From assembly GCF_046297875.1 (NCBI RefSeq), contig NZ_JBKBHD010000001.1:1488001-1552000 (forward strand): a DNA stretch of 64,000 nt, in the 5' to 3' direction. This document shows, piece by piece, positions 26,412-34,985 of this stretch. Position numbers and translations under genes: made by a program. The notes under the pieces were generated by a model. It was not told where the DNA came from and made no database searches. It was given only the letters and a program-made list of their open reading frames with translations. Every line of letters begins with the position of its first letter. The stretch's first letter is position 1. Source of the stretch: Parvibaculum sp046297875 (lineage in GTDB: Bacteria > Pseudomonadota > Alphaproteobacteria > Parvibaculales > Parvibaculaceae).

Positions 26412-27845
26412 ATGATCTATCCAGTCATTCTTTCGGGCGGCGTCGGCTCGCGCCTCTGGCCCATTTCGCGCTCGCTTTACCCGAAGCAGCTTCTGCCGCT
26501 CGTCTCCGACCTTCCGATGATGCTTGAGACAGCGCTGCGCGTCAGGGACGGCGCGCGCTTTGCGGCGCCCATCATCGTCTCGAATGACGAGCACCGTTTC
26601 ATCATCGCGCAGCAGATGCGCGACGCCGGTATCGCGCCGCTTGCCCATATCCTCGAGCCCAAGGGCCGGAATACGGCGCCGGCTGCTGCCGCCGCAGCCT
26701 CATTCGTGCAGGGGCATGACCCGAAGGGCATTCTTCTGGTTCTGCCGGCCGATCATCACATCGCCAATGTGGATGCCTTTCTCGATGCGATAGCCAAAGG
26801 CGAACAGCTCGCTGAATCAGGTCATCTCGTGACCTTCGGCGTGCTGCCCTCTGGGCCCGAGACCGGCTATGGCTATATCAAGCGCGGCAAGGCAATTGGC
26901 GGGTCGGGTGCTTTCGCCGTCGAGCGTTTCGTCGAGAAGCCCGATCTTGCGACGGCTAAATCCTATCTCGCCGAAGGCGGCTATGACTGGAATGCGGGCA
27001 TCTTCATGTTCCGCGCCGATACGATCCTCGATGAAATGCGCGCGCATTGCCCCGAAATTGCCGCGCGGGCTGGCGAGGCCGTGGTCAAGGGTGTCCGCGA
27101 TCTCGATTTCCTGCGGCTCGATGCCGAGGCCTTCGGAGCCTCGCCGTCGAACTCCATCGACTATGCGGTCATGGAACATGCTGCGAATGTCGCTGTCGTT
27201 CCCGCCGATATGGGCTGGAGCGATATCGGCTCCTGGAGCGCGCTTTGGGAGATCGGCGCGAAGGACGAGAGCGGCAATGTCGTTTCAGGCGATGTTCTCA
27301 CCGCCGATACGAAAAACTCCTATATCCGCGCCGAGAACGGCCTAGTCGCAACGGTCGGCGTTGAAAACCTCATCATCGTTGAGACGGGCGATGTGATGCT
27401 TGTCGCCTCGCGCGACCGCGTGCAGGAGGTGAAGGCGATTGTGGACCGGCTGGCTGCGAACGGCCGGACCGAACACCAGCTCCACACCCGTGTGCACAGA
27501 CCCTGGGGCTACTATGAAGGGCTCGATTCCGGTGAGCGCCATCAGGTAAAGCATCTCATGGTCCATCCCGGCGCCTCGCTTTCGCTCCAGATGCATCATC
27601 ACCGCGCTGAGCATTGGGTGGTCGTGAAGGGGCGGGCCGAAGTCACCGTCGGCGACAAGGTGAGCATTTTGGAAGAAAACCAGTCGGTCTATATCCCGCT
27701 TGGCACCACGCATCGCCTCGCCAATCCCGGTACGGAACCGCTCAGCATCATCGAGGTGCAATCGGGCGCCTATCTCGGCGAGGACGATATTGTTCGCTTC
27801 GATGATGTCTATGGCCGCGAAGTAAAAAAGCCGGCAGCTGAATAG
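26412..27845 (+). CDS. manC: Mannose-1-phosphate guanylyltransferase / mannose-6-phosphate isomerase
   Basis: 477 residues, the bifunctional type II form. The N-terminal nucleotidyltransferase starts MIYPVILSGGVGSRLWPISRS and continues YPKQLLPLVSD; it also has KGRNTAPA, VLPADHHI and FVEKPD. The C-terminal cupin isomerase has RPWGYYEGLD, HPGASLSLQMHHHRAEHW with its metal histidines, and TTHRLANPG. It isomerises fructose-6-phosphate to mannose-6-phosphate and makes GDP-mannose from mannose-1-phosphate and GTP. The product feeds Gmd (22945-24012) or direct mannosylation. A short inverted repeat, AGCGGG/CCCGCT at 27844-27858 followed by ACTTT, may end transcription. Confidence 0.95.
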   Translation: MIYPVILSGGVGSRLWPISRSLYPKQLLPLVSDLPMMLETALRVRDGARFAAPIIVSNDEHRFIIAQQMRDAGIAPLAHILEPKGRNTAPAAAAAASFVQGHDPKGILLVLPADHHIANVDAFLDAIAKGEQLAESGHLVTFGVLPSGPETGYGYIKRGKAIGGSGAFAVERFVEKPDLATAKSYLAEGGYDWNAGIFMFRADTILDEMRAHCPEIAARAGEAVVKGVRDLDFLRLDAEAFGASPSNSIDYAVMEHAANVAVVPADMGWSDIGSWSALWEIGAKDESGNVVSGDVLTADTKNSYIRAENGLVATVGVENLIIVETGDVMLVASRDRVQEVKAIVDRLAANGRTEHQLHTRVHRPWGYYEGLDSGERHQVKHLMVHPGASLSLQMHHHRAEHWVVVKGRAEVTVGDKVSILEENQSVYIPLGTTHRLANPGTEPLSIIEVQSGAYLGEDDIVRFDDVYGREVKKPAAE

Positions 27846-28024
27846 CGGGCTGCCCGCTACTTTCCTCCAATCCGGTTCCTCTTCTGCAGCGTTTTGCGCC
27901 GCGGCGGATGCATCTCCCGTTTCTGGCAAGAGAATTTACAGCGGCATGAGCGCAGTCTTGACGTGTGCGGATCGTGAGCGATCCCGCATGGCGGAATGCG
28001 ATACATGCGAAGAGGAGATGAAAC

Positions 28025-28615
28025 GTGTCACTCAGCGAAACCATCAAGACGTCGGCCTCTGCCGATCATCCGGGCGGAAAACATGAGGCAGCGCATCAGC
28101 GCCGGGGCGATGTGCCGGTCCGGTTGCTGCGCGCCGGCAATGAAGACATCACCATCGGCGAGAACAGCGTACTCGAAGGCTCCTTCGAGACCCAGGGGGC
28201 GATGTTCGTCGATGGTGCGGCGGTGAATGCCGATCTGAGGGCGACGCAGCTCTCCATCGGTGCGACCGGCCGCGTGGAAGGACAGGCTTCCGTTTTGCGT
28301 GCGGAAATCGCCGGCACTTTCGATGGCGCGCTCGAATGCGCAGGCGAGGTCATCCTGCGTTCGTCGAGCCGCATTTCCGGCGAGATCAAATGCGCGCGTC
28401 TCGTCACACATCGCGGGGCCTTGATTGCAGCCCAGGTGCGCATCCTCGACGATGACGAGGAAGGCGATGGCGGCCTGCTCGGCCTTTCGGCGATCCTCCC
28501 GCCCAAGGCCGCGCGGCGCTTCTGGAAGCAGCGGAAATACAGAAAGCTCGTGCCCGTTGCCTATGGCGTTTTTCTTGCCGTCGGCACCATCGGCATCGTG
28601 TCTCTGGTTTTGTAG
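28025..28615 (+). CDS. Bactofilin with C-terminal membrane helix
   Basis: 196 residues. The middle (about 35-140) is the bactofilin/DUF583 beta-helix: ENSVLEGSFETQGAMFVDG, ATGRVEGQASVLRAEI, then FDGALECAGEVILRSSSR and ISGEIKCARLVTHRGALI. These proteins polymerise without nucleotide into cytoskeletal sheets or filaments that place cell-envelope enzymes. Unlike typical bactofilins it ends in a basic stretch (RFWKQRKYRK) and a hydrophobic helix at about 174-196, so it is probably a tail-anchored inner-membrane form. It starts with GTG, supported by AGAGGAG 7 bases upstream; no in-frame ATG begins the domain. It stands alone after manC, near glycan genes. Confidence 0.82.
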   Translation: MSLSETIKTSASADHPGGKHEAAHQRRGDVPVRLLRAGNEDITIGENSVLEGSFETQGAMFVDGAAVNADLRATQLSIGATGRVEGQASVLRAEIAGTFDGALECAGEVILRSSSRISGEIKCARLVTHRGALIAAQVRILDDDEEGDGGLLGLSAILPPKAARRFWKQRKYRKLVPVAYGVFLAVGTIGIVSLVL

Positions 28616-28759
28616 CTGTTTCCGCTTCGCATGCGCGCATCGGCCGGGCGGCGCCTCCCGCCGTCCGGCTGGCCGTCCTTGCGGACGAATTGACGTAATG
28701 CCCGCTCGCGGCTCACAATTCTGTCACGGCATCGTGTCGCCGTTGGTGGAGGTGTGGCC

Positions 28760-29527
28760 TTGAAAATCGCCAGTCGCTGGTTCGAGAAACAATCCTTTGG
28801 CGATGGGGTGACGCTCCTTTACGAGCCGCATGTCCATCCCTTCATCCGCTGCAACATCTGGCATGTGGCGGGCCGTGACCGCGATCTCTTGATCGATACC
28901 GGCACGGGCGTCGCCTCGCTGCGCGCGGAAGTCGCGAAGCTCACCACGAAGCCCGTCACGGCGGTTGCGACCCATATCCACTACGATCATGTGGGCTCCT
29001 TCCATGAATTCGATTGCCGCCTCATGCATGAAATCGAGGCGCCGCTCATGCGCGACTACCGCGAGTTCGCCGCGCTCGACATAGCCCGTTTCCCGGAAGA
29101 CATCCGTGCGAGCCTTGCGGGCTATAGTCTCGCGGAGGAGGGCGGGGCGCTCATCGATGCGCTGCCGCATGAGGGTTACGACATCGCCTCATATGAAGTG
29201 CGGTCGGTGGAGGCCACCGGCACTGTCGGCGAGGGCGACGTGGTGGATCTCGGCGACCGCCATTTTTCCGTGTTTCATCTGCCCGGCCATTCGCCGGGTT
29301 CGATCGGGCTTTTCGAGGCGGCGACGAAAACGCTCTTCTCGGGCGATGCGATCTATGACGGGCCGCTGCTCGATGAATTGCCGGGCTCGGATATCGCTGC
29401 CTATCGCCGCACCATCAAGAGGCTGCGCGACATGGAGGTCGCCACGGTTCATGGCGGGCATGATCCGAGCTTCGGGCGCGAGCGGATGATCGAGATCTGC
29501 GATGCGTGGCTCTCGCTTCGCGGTTAG
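28760..29527 (+). CDS. MBL-fold metallo-hydrolase
   Basis: 255 residues with the metallo-beta-lactamase fold. The metal motif is THIHYDHVGSF (HxHxDH), preceded by LLIDTGTGVASL; further ligands are in HLPGHSPGSIGLFE, LFSGDAIYDG and HGGHDPSFG. The first histidine pair lacks neighbours that would identify a glyoxalase or RNase Z, so the substrate is unknown. I choose TTG 28760 because GGAGG lies 7 bases upstream; the GTG at 28754 is only one base after that site. The 3' end overlaps the convergent gene by four bases. Confidence 0.85.
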   Translation: MKIASRWFEKQSFGDGVTLLYEPHVHPFIRCNIWHVAGRDRDLLIDTGTGVASLRAEVAKLTTKPVTAVATHIHYDHVGSFHEFDCRLMHEIEAPLMRDYREFAALDIARFPEDIRASLAGYSLAEEGGALIDALPHEGYDIASYEVRSVEATGTVGEGDVVDLGDRHFSVFHLPGHSPGSIGLFEAATKTLFSGDAIYDGPLLDELPGSDIAAYRRTIKRLRDMEVATVHGGHDPSFGRERMIEICDAWLSLRG

Positions 29528-30387
29528 GCGACGTTCGCCTTTTCCGCCTCGCCATGTTCGGCCTTCCAGGTGGCCACATGCTGGCGGTTGTCGTCGTGCC
29601 AGGGGTGGAAGCCCGGCTTCAGCCAGCCGATCCAGGCCGGGAAGCAGACGCGCCATGCGCCGGGGAAGACCCATTGGTAGTGCAGGATGCGGCCCCAGGC
29701 GCGTGCATTCCATTGCAGTCCGTCCACTTTCAACAGCGTCCAGATGTGCCACATCAGAATCGCGTTGAAGCTCAACGTGGTGGCAAAAAGCGAGAAGGCG
29801 CGGATCAGATAGAAGCCGAGTGGCGAGGTGATCGAGCGCAGCATGTCATAGGCGACGGATTTGTGCTCCGTCTCCTCGATGCAGTGCCAGATCCAGAACT
29901 CGTAATCCTTCTGCGAGACATGGGCGCGGAAATGATCGCGCACATCGAGCAGGCAGCCCGAGATGATCGCCGTGTAGTGCTCCAGCGCGATGGTGAAGCC
30001 GAGTTGCAGCTTCTTCGGCAGCCAGTAGCCCACCGACTGCATCTGCGCCGAGCGGCGCTCAAGCTTGTCCATCGGGTAGCCGAACGCCTCGATGCGCTTG
30101 TTGTAGAGGTGGTGTTCGCGCGAATGGATCGCTTCCTGCGCCAGAAATTCCTTGATCTCGACCTGCAGTTTCGGGTCATCCACCCGGTCGCGCAGCGCGC
30201 GCACGGAATCGCAGAAGAAGGTTTCCCCCGCCGGAAACAGCGCCGATAGCGCGTTGAAATAGGCCGAGACTGCCGGGTCGCCATTGTACCAGAAGCGTTC
30301 CTCGCCGGCCTCGAACCGGATGTTCCGGGCCGCGAAGGGGAGCTTGCTCTGGCTCTTGCTTGGCGTCGCTTTTTCAGGGGCGGACAT
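29524..30387 (-). CDS. Predicted metal-dependent hydrolase (PF10118-like)
   Basis: 287 residues matching a widespread but uncharacterised family of helical, probably di-metal proteins. Conserved blocks are FLAQEAIHSREHHLYN (E-x2-H-x3-H), WHCIEETEHKSVAYDML (E-E-x2-H-K-x-V-A-Y-D) and GETFFCDSVRALRD, whose Glu and His residues would bind metal as in ferritin-like oxidases. The real activity is unknown; the hydrolase name is historical. I start at ATG 30387 (GGGA upstream) rather than 30405, which has no ribosome site. Some central and C-terminal segments are hydrophobic. It is convergent with the MBL gene. Confidence 0.75.
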   Translation of the reverse strand: MSAPEKATPSKSQSKLPFAARNIRFEAGEERFWYNGDPAVSAYFNALSALFPAGETFFCDSVRALRDRVDDPKLQVEIKEFLAQEAIHSREHHLYNKRIEAFGYPMDKLERRSAQMQSVGYWLPKKLQLGFTIALEHYTAIISGCLLDVRDHFRAHVSQKDYEFWIWHCIEETEHKSVAYDMLRSITSPLGFYLIRAFSLFATTLSFNAILMWHIWTLLKVDGLQWNARAWGRILHYQWVFPGAWRVCFPAWIGWLKPGFHPWHDDNRQHVATWKAEHGEAEKANVA

Positions 30388-30569
30388 CTGCAATCCCGGA
30401 TTCATGAAATTACCAGTTCAGGACGCTATTTTTTGCCAACATGGCGTTCTCTTCAAATAGTTTGTTTGGCAATCTGCGGGTTCAGGTGCGGTAAATGCCG
30501 ATCCGGGGCCTATATCTTCCCTTTCCGCGCCCTATATGGCCGGAAAGCGCCGCCAGTCGGGAAATGCTC

Positions 30570-30854
30570 ATGAGGATCAGGTTCGGCAAATACCGCATTC
30601 CGGTGCCGAAAAGCCGTACCGGGCGGGTGGGGCTCGGGACGGTGCTCGTCCTGCTCGGCTTCGTGCCCGGGCCGCCGGGCCCGGCCGCCATCCCCATCGG
30701 CCTTACCATGCTCACCATCGACAATCCGCGCGGGCGGCGCTGGCGGCGCGTTACCATCGTGCGGTTCGGCCGCCGCTGGCAGGACTATCAGGCGAAAAAA
30801 CGAATGCGCCGCGCGGGTGAGCGCGGCGCATCCGGCAATGACGAGGCTTTCTAA
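30570..30854 (+). CDS. Small membrane protein, PGPGW-like
   Basis: 94 residues. A basic N-terminus (RIRFGKYRIPVPKSRTGRVGLG) leads into a hydrophobic stretch around VLVLLGFVPGPPGPAAIPIGLTML, which resembles the PGPGW family of small putative membrane proteins but lacks the Trp. The C-terminus is strongly basic (RGRRWRRVTIVRFGRRW, KKRMRRAGER). ATG 30570 has CGGGAAA 6 bases upstream; ATG 30564 is also possible. It meets the convergent glycosylphosphotransferase gene two bases after its stop. Function unknown. Confidence 0.6.
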   Translation: MRIRFGKYRIPVPKSRTGRVGLGTVLVLLGFVPGPPGPAAIPIGLTMLTIDNPRGRRWRRVTIVRFGRRWQDYQAKKRMRRAGERGASGNDEAF

Positions 30855-30856
30855 TC

Positions 30857-32428
30857 TCAGCAGGCGCCGCGGCGCAGCAGGACTGCGGGGAAGGTCTTGA
30901 ACATGATGGCGATGTCCTGCCAGAGCGACCAGTTCTTCACATACCAGGCGTCGAGTTCGACGCGGCGCATATAGGTCGTCTCGTTGCGGCCGCTCACCTG
31001 CCAGAGGCCGGTGATGCCGGGTTTGGCCGAGAGGTAATATTCCGCGTCCTCGCCATAGCGCAGCACTTCCGAATAGGTCACGGGCCGAGGGCCGACCAGG
31101 CTCATCTCGCCGCGGATCACGTTGATGAGCTGCGGCAGCTCGTCGAGGCTCGTCTTGCGCAGGAACTCGCCGACCGGCGTCACGCGCGGGTCCTTGCGCA
31201 GCTTCTGGTCGCGCGCCCATTCGGCGGCTGCCTGCGGGTTGCTTTCCAGATGTGCCTTCAGGATCGCATCGCCATCGACATGCATGGTGCGGAACTTCCG
31301 GCACATGAATTCGCGGCCCTTTTCGCCGACGCGGCGATGGGCGAAGAAGGCGGGTCCGTTGTCGAGGCGGATCAGCGCCGAGACGACCCAGAAGAAAGGC
31401 GCAAGCGCCGCCAGCGCTAGGCTTGCCACGACGAGGTCAAAGCTCCGCTTCACGATGCGCGACATGGGCCGGTTCAGATTGTCGGCAAGCGTCAGCATCA
31501 CGAGATCGTGGCTGAAGAAATTGCCAGTCTCGAGCGCCATCACGCCAATGCCCTTCACCGGCGGAATGATCGAGAAGGCGATGCGGGCGCGGTGCAACGC
31601 ACGCAGGATATGGTCGAGGCGGCCCATTTCCTCCGGCGACGGGGCCAGCACGACGAAGCGAGCGCCGTGGCGGTCGCAGGCGAGCTTCAAGGCTGCCGAG
31701 AGCTGGCCGCCGGCCTGATACAGCAGGCTCGAGGGGCGGGCTGCATTTTCCTCGGAGGTGAGTTCGGCGAGGTCCAGCGCGCCGGCGATTTCATAGCCGA
31801 GATAAGGCTCGTCCTCGAGCACCTGGGCGGCATCGTCGGTGTTCTCTTTCGAGCCGATCAGCAGGACCGGTGCGGTCCAGCTGCCGTACCGCTTCAGGAC
31901 ATGTCTCATCCCGATACGGGTCACCGGTAGCAGCACAAGTGCCCAGGCCCAGGCCTGAAGCATCCAGAGGCGGGAGAAATAGTCCTTGGTGATGTATTGC
32001 AGGAAGCCGTCGACCAGTGCGACGAGGGCCACTGCCTTCACGATTTCCTTGGCTTCCGACCAGAAGGGGGTGCGCTTGGAGTAATGGCCCTTGGCTGCCC
32101 ACCAGAGGATCGGCAGCATCACGAGGAAGCCGATGGTCAGGAGGCGCGAGATAAGCTCATCGGTCTGGAAAGCGCCGAATTCCGTGTTGAAAATCTGCAC
32201 GTTGACGCCGAAAGCGATCGAGGCGGCGAGGAACTGGGCAAGCGCCAGCGCGCCGATATCGCCTATCAGCAGCATGAAACGGTCGGCAAGCGGCGTCAGG
32301 CGTGTGCCCTTGCCCTGCACCTCGCTATAGGTGCCTTCAAAGCCTTCCACGGGGGGAGTGGCGACGGGGGTCGCCGAGCTGAAGGCCGGAATGTGTTTTT
32401 CGATTGCAGTCACGATACTCACGCCCAC
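30857..32428 (-). CDS. Long polyprenyl glycosylphosphotransferase (WcaJ-type)
   Basis: 523 residues. The N-terminal half has four membrane helices and a CoA-binding-like Rossmann region (PVLLIGSKENTDDAAQVLE). The C-terminal half is the phosphoglycosyl transferase: DLVVASLALAALAPFFWVVS re-entrant helix, FAHRRVGEKGREFMCRKFRTM, VGEFLRKTSLDELPQLINV, LVGPRPVTYSE and GITGLWQVSGRNETTYMRR. It primes a glycan on undecaprenyl phosphate, likely with glucose or galactose phosphate. It is the second initiating enzyme in the window and is divergent from the nonulosonate-associated methylase. The listed start is a GTG; nearby in-frame GTGs make the exact N-terminus uncertain. Confidence 0.93.
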   Translation of the reverse strand: MGVSIVTAIEKHIPAFSSATPVATPPVEGFEGTYSEVQGKGTRLTPLADRFMLLIGDIGALALAQFLAASIAFGVNVQIFNTEFGAFQTDELISRLLTIGFLVMLPILWWAAKGHYSKRTPFWSEAKEIVKAVALVALVDGFLQYITKDYFSRLWMLQAWAWALVLLPVTRIGMRHVLKRYGSWTAPVLLIGSKENTDDAAQVLEDEPYLGYEIAGALDLAELTSEENAARPSSLLYQAGGQLSAALKLACDRHGARFVVLAPSPEEMGRLDHILRALHRARIAFSIIPPVKGIGVMALETGNFFSHDLVMLTLADNLNRPMSRIVKRSFDLVVASLALAALAPFFWVVSALIRLDNGPAFFAHRRVGEKGREFMCRKFRTMHVDGDAILKAHLESNPQAAAEWARDQKLRKDPRVTPVGEFLRKTSLDELPQLINVIRGEMSLVGPRPVTYSEVLRYGEDAEYYLSAKPGITGLWQVSGRNETTYMRRVELDAWYVKNWSLWQDIAIMFKTFPAVLLRRGAC

Positions 32429-32613
32429 TTGTGTCCGAATGCGACAGTCGGTTCGTGAGAGCGCAAGTTGTGCGCCAGCCTCTTTTGTCCCGTTTCGGGC
32501 GGCGCGCGAGGGTTAATTCCGGAAAGTTGCTGACGATGCGTTAAGCCCTGACTGGTATAGTTAACGGGTTGCACGGGCAGCGGATGGTTGGCTCAAAACG
32601 GGGGGCAAGGCGC
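32429..32613. promoter_or_regulatory. Divergent promoter region, glycosylphosphotransferase / methylase
   Basis: The 185-base gap holds the promoters of both units. For the plus strand, TGG followed by TATAGT at 32556-32561 resembles an extended -10 about 50 bases before the methylase start; no convincing -35 sits at the right distance. Confidence 0.3.
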
Positions 32614-33228
32614 ATGGTCTACAGGACTGAGCAGGAGAATTTCTGGTCCGGCGAATTCGGCGAGGCCTATATCGAACGCAATCAGGGCGAGCGCCTTCTC
32701 GCGGCCAATACCGTCAAGTTCGGTCAGGTGTTGCGCTCCGCGCCGGGCATCCGGTCTGCGGTCGAGCTTGGCTGTAACATCGGGCTCAACCTGCAGGCGC
32801 TGAAGCGGCTCAACAAGGATTTCGATCTCTGCGGCTACGAGATCAACGAGGTCGCCGTCGGCAAGGCGCGCGAGCTTGGCGTCGCGGAAATTCATCAGGG
32901 CTCGATCATTGAGCCGCTATCGCTCGGCAGGCAGTTCGATCTTGCCTTCACCTCAGGTGTGCTCATCCACATCAACCCGGATGAGCTCGGCAAGGTCTAT
33001 GACAATCTCAACGCTCTATCGAGCCGCTATATCCTCGTCGTCGAATATTACAATCCGACGCCGGTGACCGTGAATTATCGCGGCCATGAAAACAGGCTCT
33101 TCAAGCGCGATTTCGCCGGCGAGCTGATCGACCGCTTCGGTCTGAAGCTCCGGGATTACGGCTTCCTCTATCACCGCGACAATTACTTCCCGCAGGACGA
33201 TCTGACCTGGTTTCTGCTCGAGAAGTAG
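32614..33228 (+). CDS. Pseudaminate-associated SAM methyltransferase
   Basis: 204 residues. MVYRTEQENFWSGEFGEAYIERN is the start of the methylase family found with pseudaminic-acid genes. SAM motif I is VELGCNIGLNLQAL, then FDLCGYEINEVAVGKA and FDLAFTSGVLIHINPDEL, and a conserved VEYYNPTPVTVNYRGHENRLFKRDF. Target is unknown; it probably methylates the nonulosonate or its carrier. It lies head-to-tail opposite the minus-strand cluster whose last gene (GT2) ends six bases away. ATG 32614 has AAGG just upstream. Confidence 0.82.
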   Translation: MVYRTEQENFWSGEFGEAYIERNQGERLLAANTVKFGQVLRSAPGIRSAVELGCNIGLNLQALKRLNKDFDLCGYEINEVAVGKARELGVAEIHQGSIIEPLSLGRQFDLAFTSGVLIHINPDELGKVYDNLNALSSRYILVVEYYNPTPVTVNYRGHENRLFKRDFAGELIDRFGLKLRDYGFLYHRDNYFPQDDLTWFLLEK

Positions 33229-33234
33229 GACGGA

Positions 33235-33927
33235 TCAGCTTTCCATTGCGTGGCGGCGCGAGCGGCCAAAGAGGTTCTTCGCGTCGTCGCGCATGATGTT
33301 TCCGAGGGCCACGAGGATCCTCAGATTGGCTCGCAGGCGTCGGTCGAAGCGGGGTGCATCCTGCCGTCTCGTGCCGCTGACAGGGACTTGCCTGAACCTC
33401 GCACCACGCCGCAACGAATTGATCGCGAGTTCCGTGCCGATGGAATTTGTGTGGTCGAAGCCGCCATTTTCCGCCGCGAGTTTCAGGTCGTAGCCCTTCA
33501 TGCCGCAGAGAATATCGCCCGCGCCAAAGCGGAGGCGGACATATAGTCCCATCACGACTTCGGCGAGGCGCTGCTTGCGCGGGCGAACGCCGAGGACAAG
33601 CGCCACGCCCTCACCGGTCAGCAGCTCCTTGAATTTGGCGACGAGTGCCGGATCGTGCTCGCCATCCGCATCCATCGTTATGGCGTGGGTGTAGCCGCGC
33701 TTCATCGCTTCCTCGAAAGCGCGGTTCAACGTGCCGTCATAGCCGAGATTGGTCTCGTTTCGAATGACGATTGCGCCTGCTTCCGCGGCCTTTTCGCCGG
33801 TGGCGTCGGGAGAGGCGTCGTCGACAACGATCACATCGGCATGGTCGCGTGCCGCCGCCACCACCTTGCCGATGGTCGCTTCCTCGCGGAATGCCGGAAT
33901 GAGGATCGCTAGGCGAGGTCGGTCCAC
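33235..33927 (-). CDS. Family 2 glycosyltransferase
   Basis: 230 residues with a GT-A fold: LAILIPAFREEATIGKVVAAA, VIVVDDASPDATGEKA, TNLGYDGTLNRAFEEA and the DxD-containing block ITMDADGEHDPALV. It resembles dolichyl-phosphate-mannose-synthase-like enzymes but has no membrane helices at the C-terminus. It is the last gene of the minus-strand cluster, overlapping the synthase gene by 19 bases, so it may transfer the cluster's sugar or an accessory one. Donor and acceptor are unknown. Confidence 0.85.
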   Translation of the reverse strand: MDRPRLAILIPAFREEATIGKVVAAARDHADVIVVDDASPDATGEKAAEAGAIVIRNETNLGYDGTLNRAFEEAMKRGYTHAITMDADGEHDPALVAKFKELLTGEGVALVLGVRPRKQRLAEVVMGLYVRLRFGAGDILCGMKGYDLKLAAENGGFDHTNSIGTELAINSLRRGARFRQVPVSGTRRQDAPRFDRRLRANLRILVALGNIMRDDAKNLFGRSRRHAMES

Positions 33928-34985
33928 AGCAGTTCCTTCCCCGCATCCTTTGCAACGGTGAGCCGCTTGCCGAGAACCTTCGCCAGCGCATCCGGCGATA
34001 CAGCACCGGCGGGGCAGGGCCGCAGCGCCTCGAGATCATTTGCGGAAATCGTCGTGCCTGCGGCGATATCCGACTTCACGCGGAGCGCGCGGCGCTGGAT
34101 CACCACGGTCTCGGTTTCGTTCGCCTCGATCCGCTTTACGCCATCGCCGAGTGCCGCTTCGAGTTCGCGCGTTGCGTCGACCATGGCACGCCAGGTCACG
34201 GGGTTGAGTGCGAAGGAATGGTCCGGGCCTTCGCGCGAATTGTCGTCGGTGAAATGCTTCTCGACCACGCGCGCGCCAAGCGCGACCGCGCCAAGCACCG
34301 CGGAATGTCCCGGCGTGTGATCGGAGAAGCCCAGCACCATGCCGGGCCAGCGCGCCGCAAAGGTCAGCAGCACACGCAAGTTCACATATCTGAAATTCTC
34401 GAGGCTGCCCGTGTAGTTCGTGTTGCACTGCATAAGGCAGAGCTGCCGGTTGTGCTTCAGGATGAGGGCGGCCGCATCTTCGACTTCCTTCATGTCCGCT
34501 GCGCCGGTCGCCAGCAGCACGGGCTTTCCCGTCTTCGCAATATGCTCGACTTCCTCATGGAAGGTAATGTCGCCCGAGCCGATCTTGAAGGCGGGAACAA
34601 GATCGCGGAACATGTCCACCGCCTCGATGTCGTAAGGCGTCGTCATGAAGTGGATATCGGCCTTGCGGCACGTCTCGATCAGCTCATCCGTCCAGTCGCG
34701 GCGCGTGTGATACTGGTCGTAGACTTCCACGACGGACTTCTTCCATTTCGCCTGATGCGAGACCTGACCCTTCTGGCCCTCGAAACCCACCTTGCTCACG
34801 ATCTTGCCTGCGACGAAGTGCTGAAACTTGGCGCAGTCGGCGCCAGCCTCCTTCGACTTCCAGATCAGATCCTTCGCGCGCTCCAGATCGCCGTCATGAT
34901 TGGCGGCAATGTCGGCGATGAAGTAGGCCGGCGCGTCGAGCGCGATTTCATGCGTGCCGATGCGCAGCGATGTGTCGTAGTTCAT
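33909..34985 (-). CDS. Nonulosonate synthase, NeuB/PseI family
   Basis: 358 residues. The TIM barrel has YFIADIAANHDGDLERAKDLI, DCAKFQHFVAGKIV, FMTTPYDIEAVDM, KIGSGDITFHEEVEHIAKTGKPVLLATGAAD and LGFSDHTPGHSAVLGAVALGARVVEKHFTDDN. The C-terminal SAF (antifreeze-like) domain contains RALRVKSDIAAGTTISANDLEALRP. The family condenses phosphoenolpyruvate with a 6-carbon amino sugar to give a nine-carbon sialic-acid-like sugar. Which sugar cannot be told; AANHDGD and EGPDHSF are also found in divergent members. ATG 34985 is chosen because the upstream extension lies in the previous gene; it overlaps that gene by 38 bases. Confidence 0.9.
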   Translation of the reverse strand: MNYDTSLRIGTHEIALDAPAYFIADIAANHDGDLERAKDLIWKSKEAGADCAKFQHFVAGKIVSKVGFEGQKGQVSHQAKWKKSVVEVYDQYHTRRDWTDELIETCRKADIHFMTTPYDIEAVDMFRDLVPAFKIGSGDITFHEEVEHIAKTGKPVLLATGAADMKEVEDAAALILKHNRQLCLMQCNTNYTGSLENFRYVNLRVLLTFAARWPGMVLGFSDHTPGHSAVLGAVALGARVVEKHFTDDNSREGPDHSFALNPVTWRAMVDATRELEAALGDGVKRIEANETETVVIQRRALRVKSDIAAGTTISANDLEALRPCPAGAVSPDALAKVLGKRLTVAKDAGKELLWTDLA

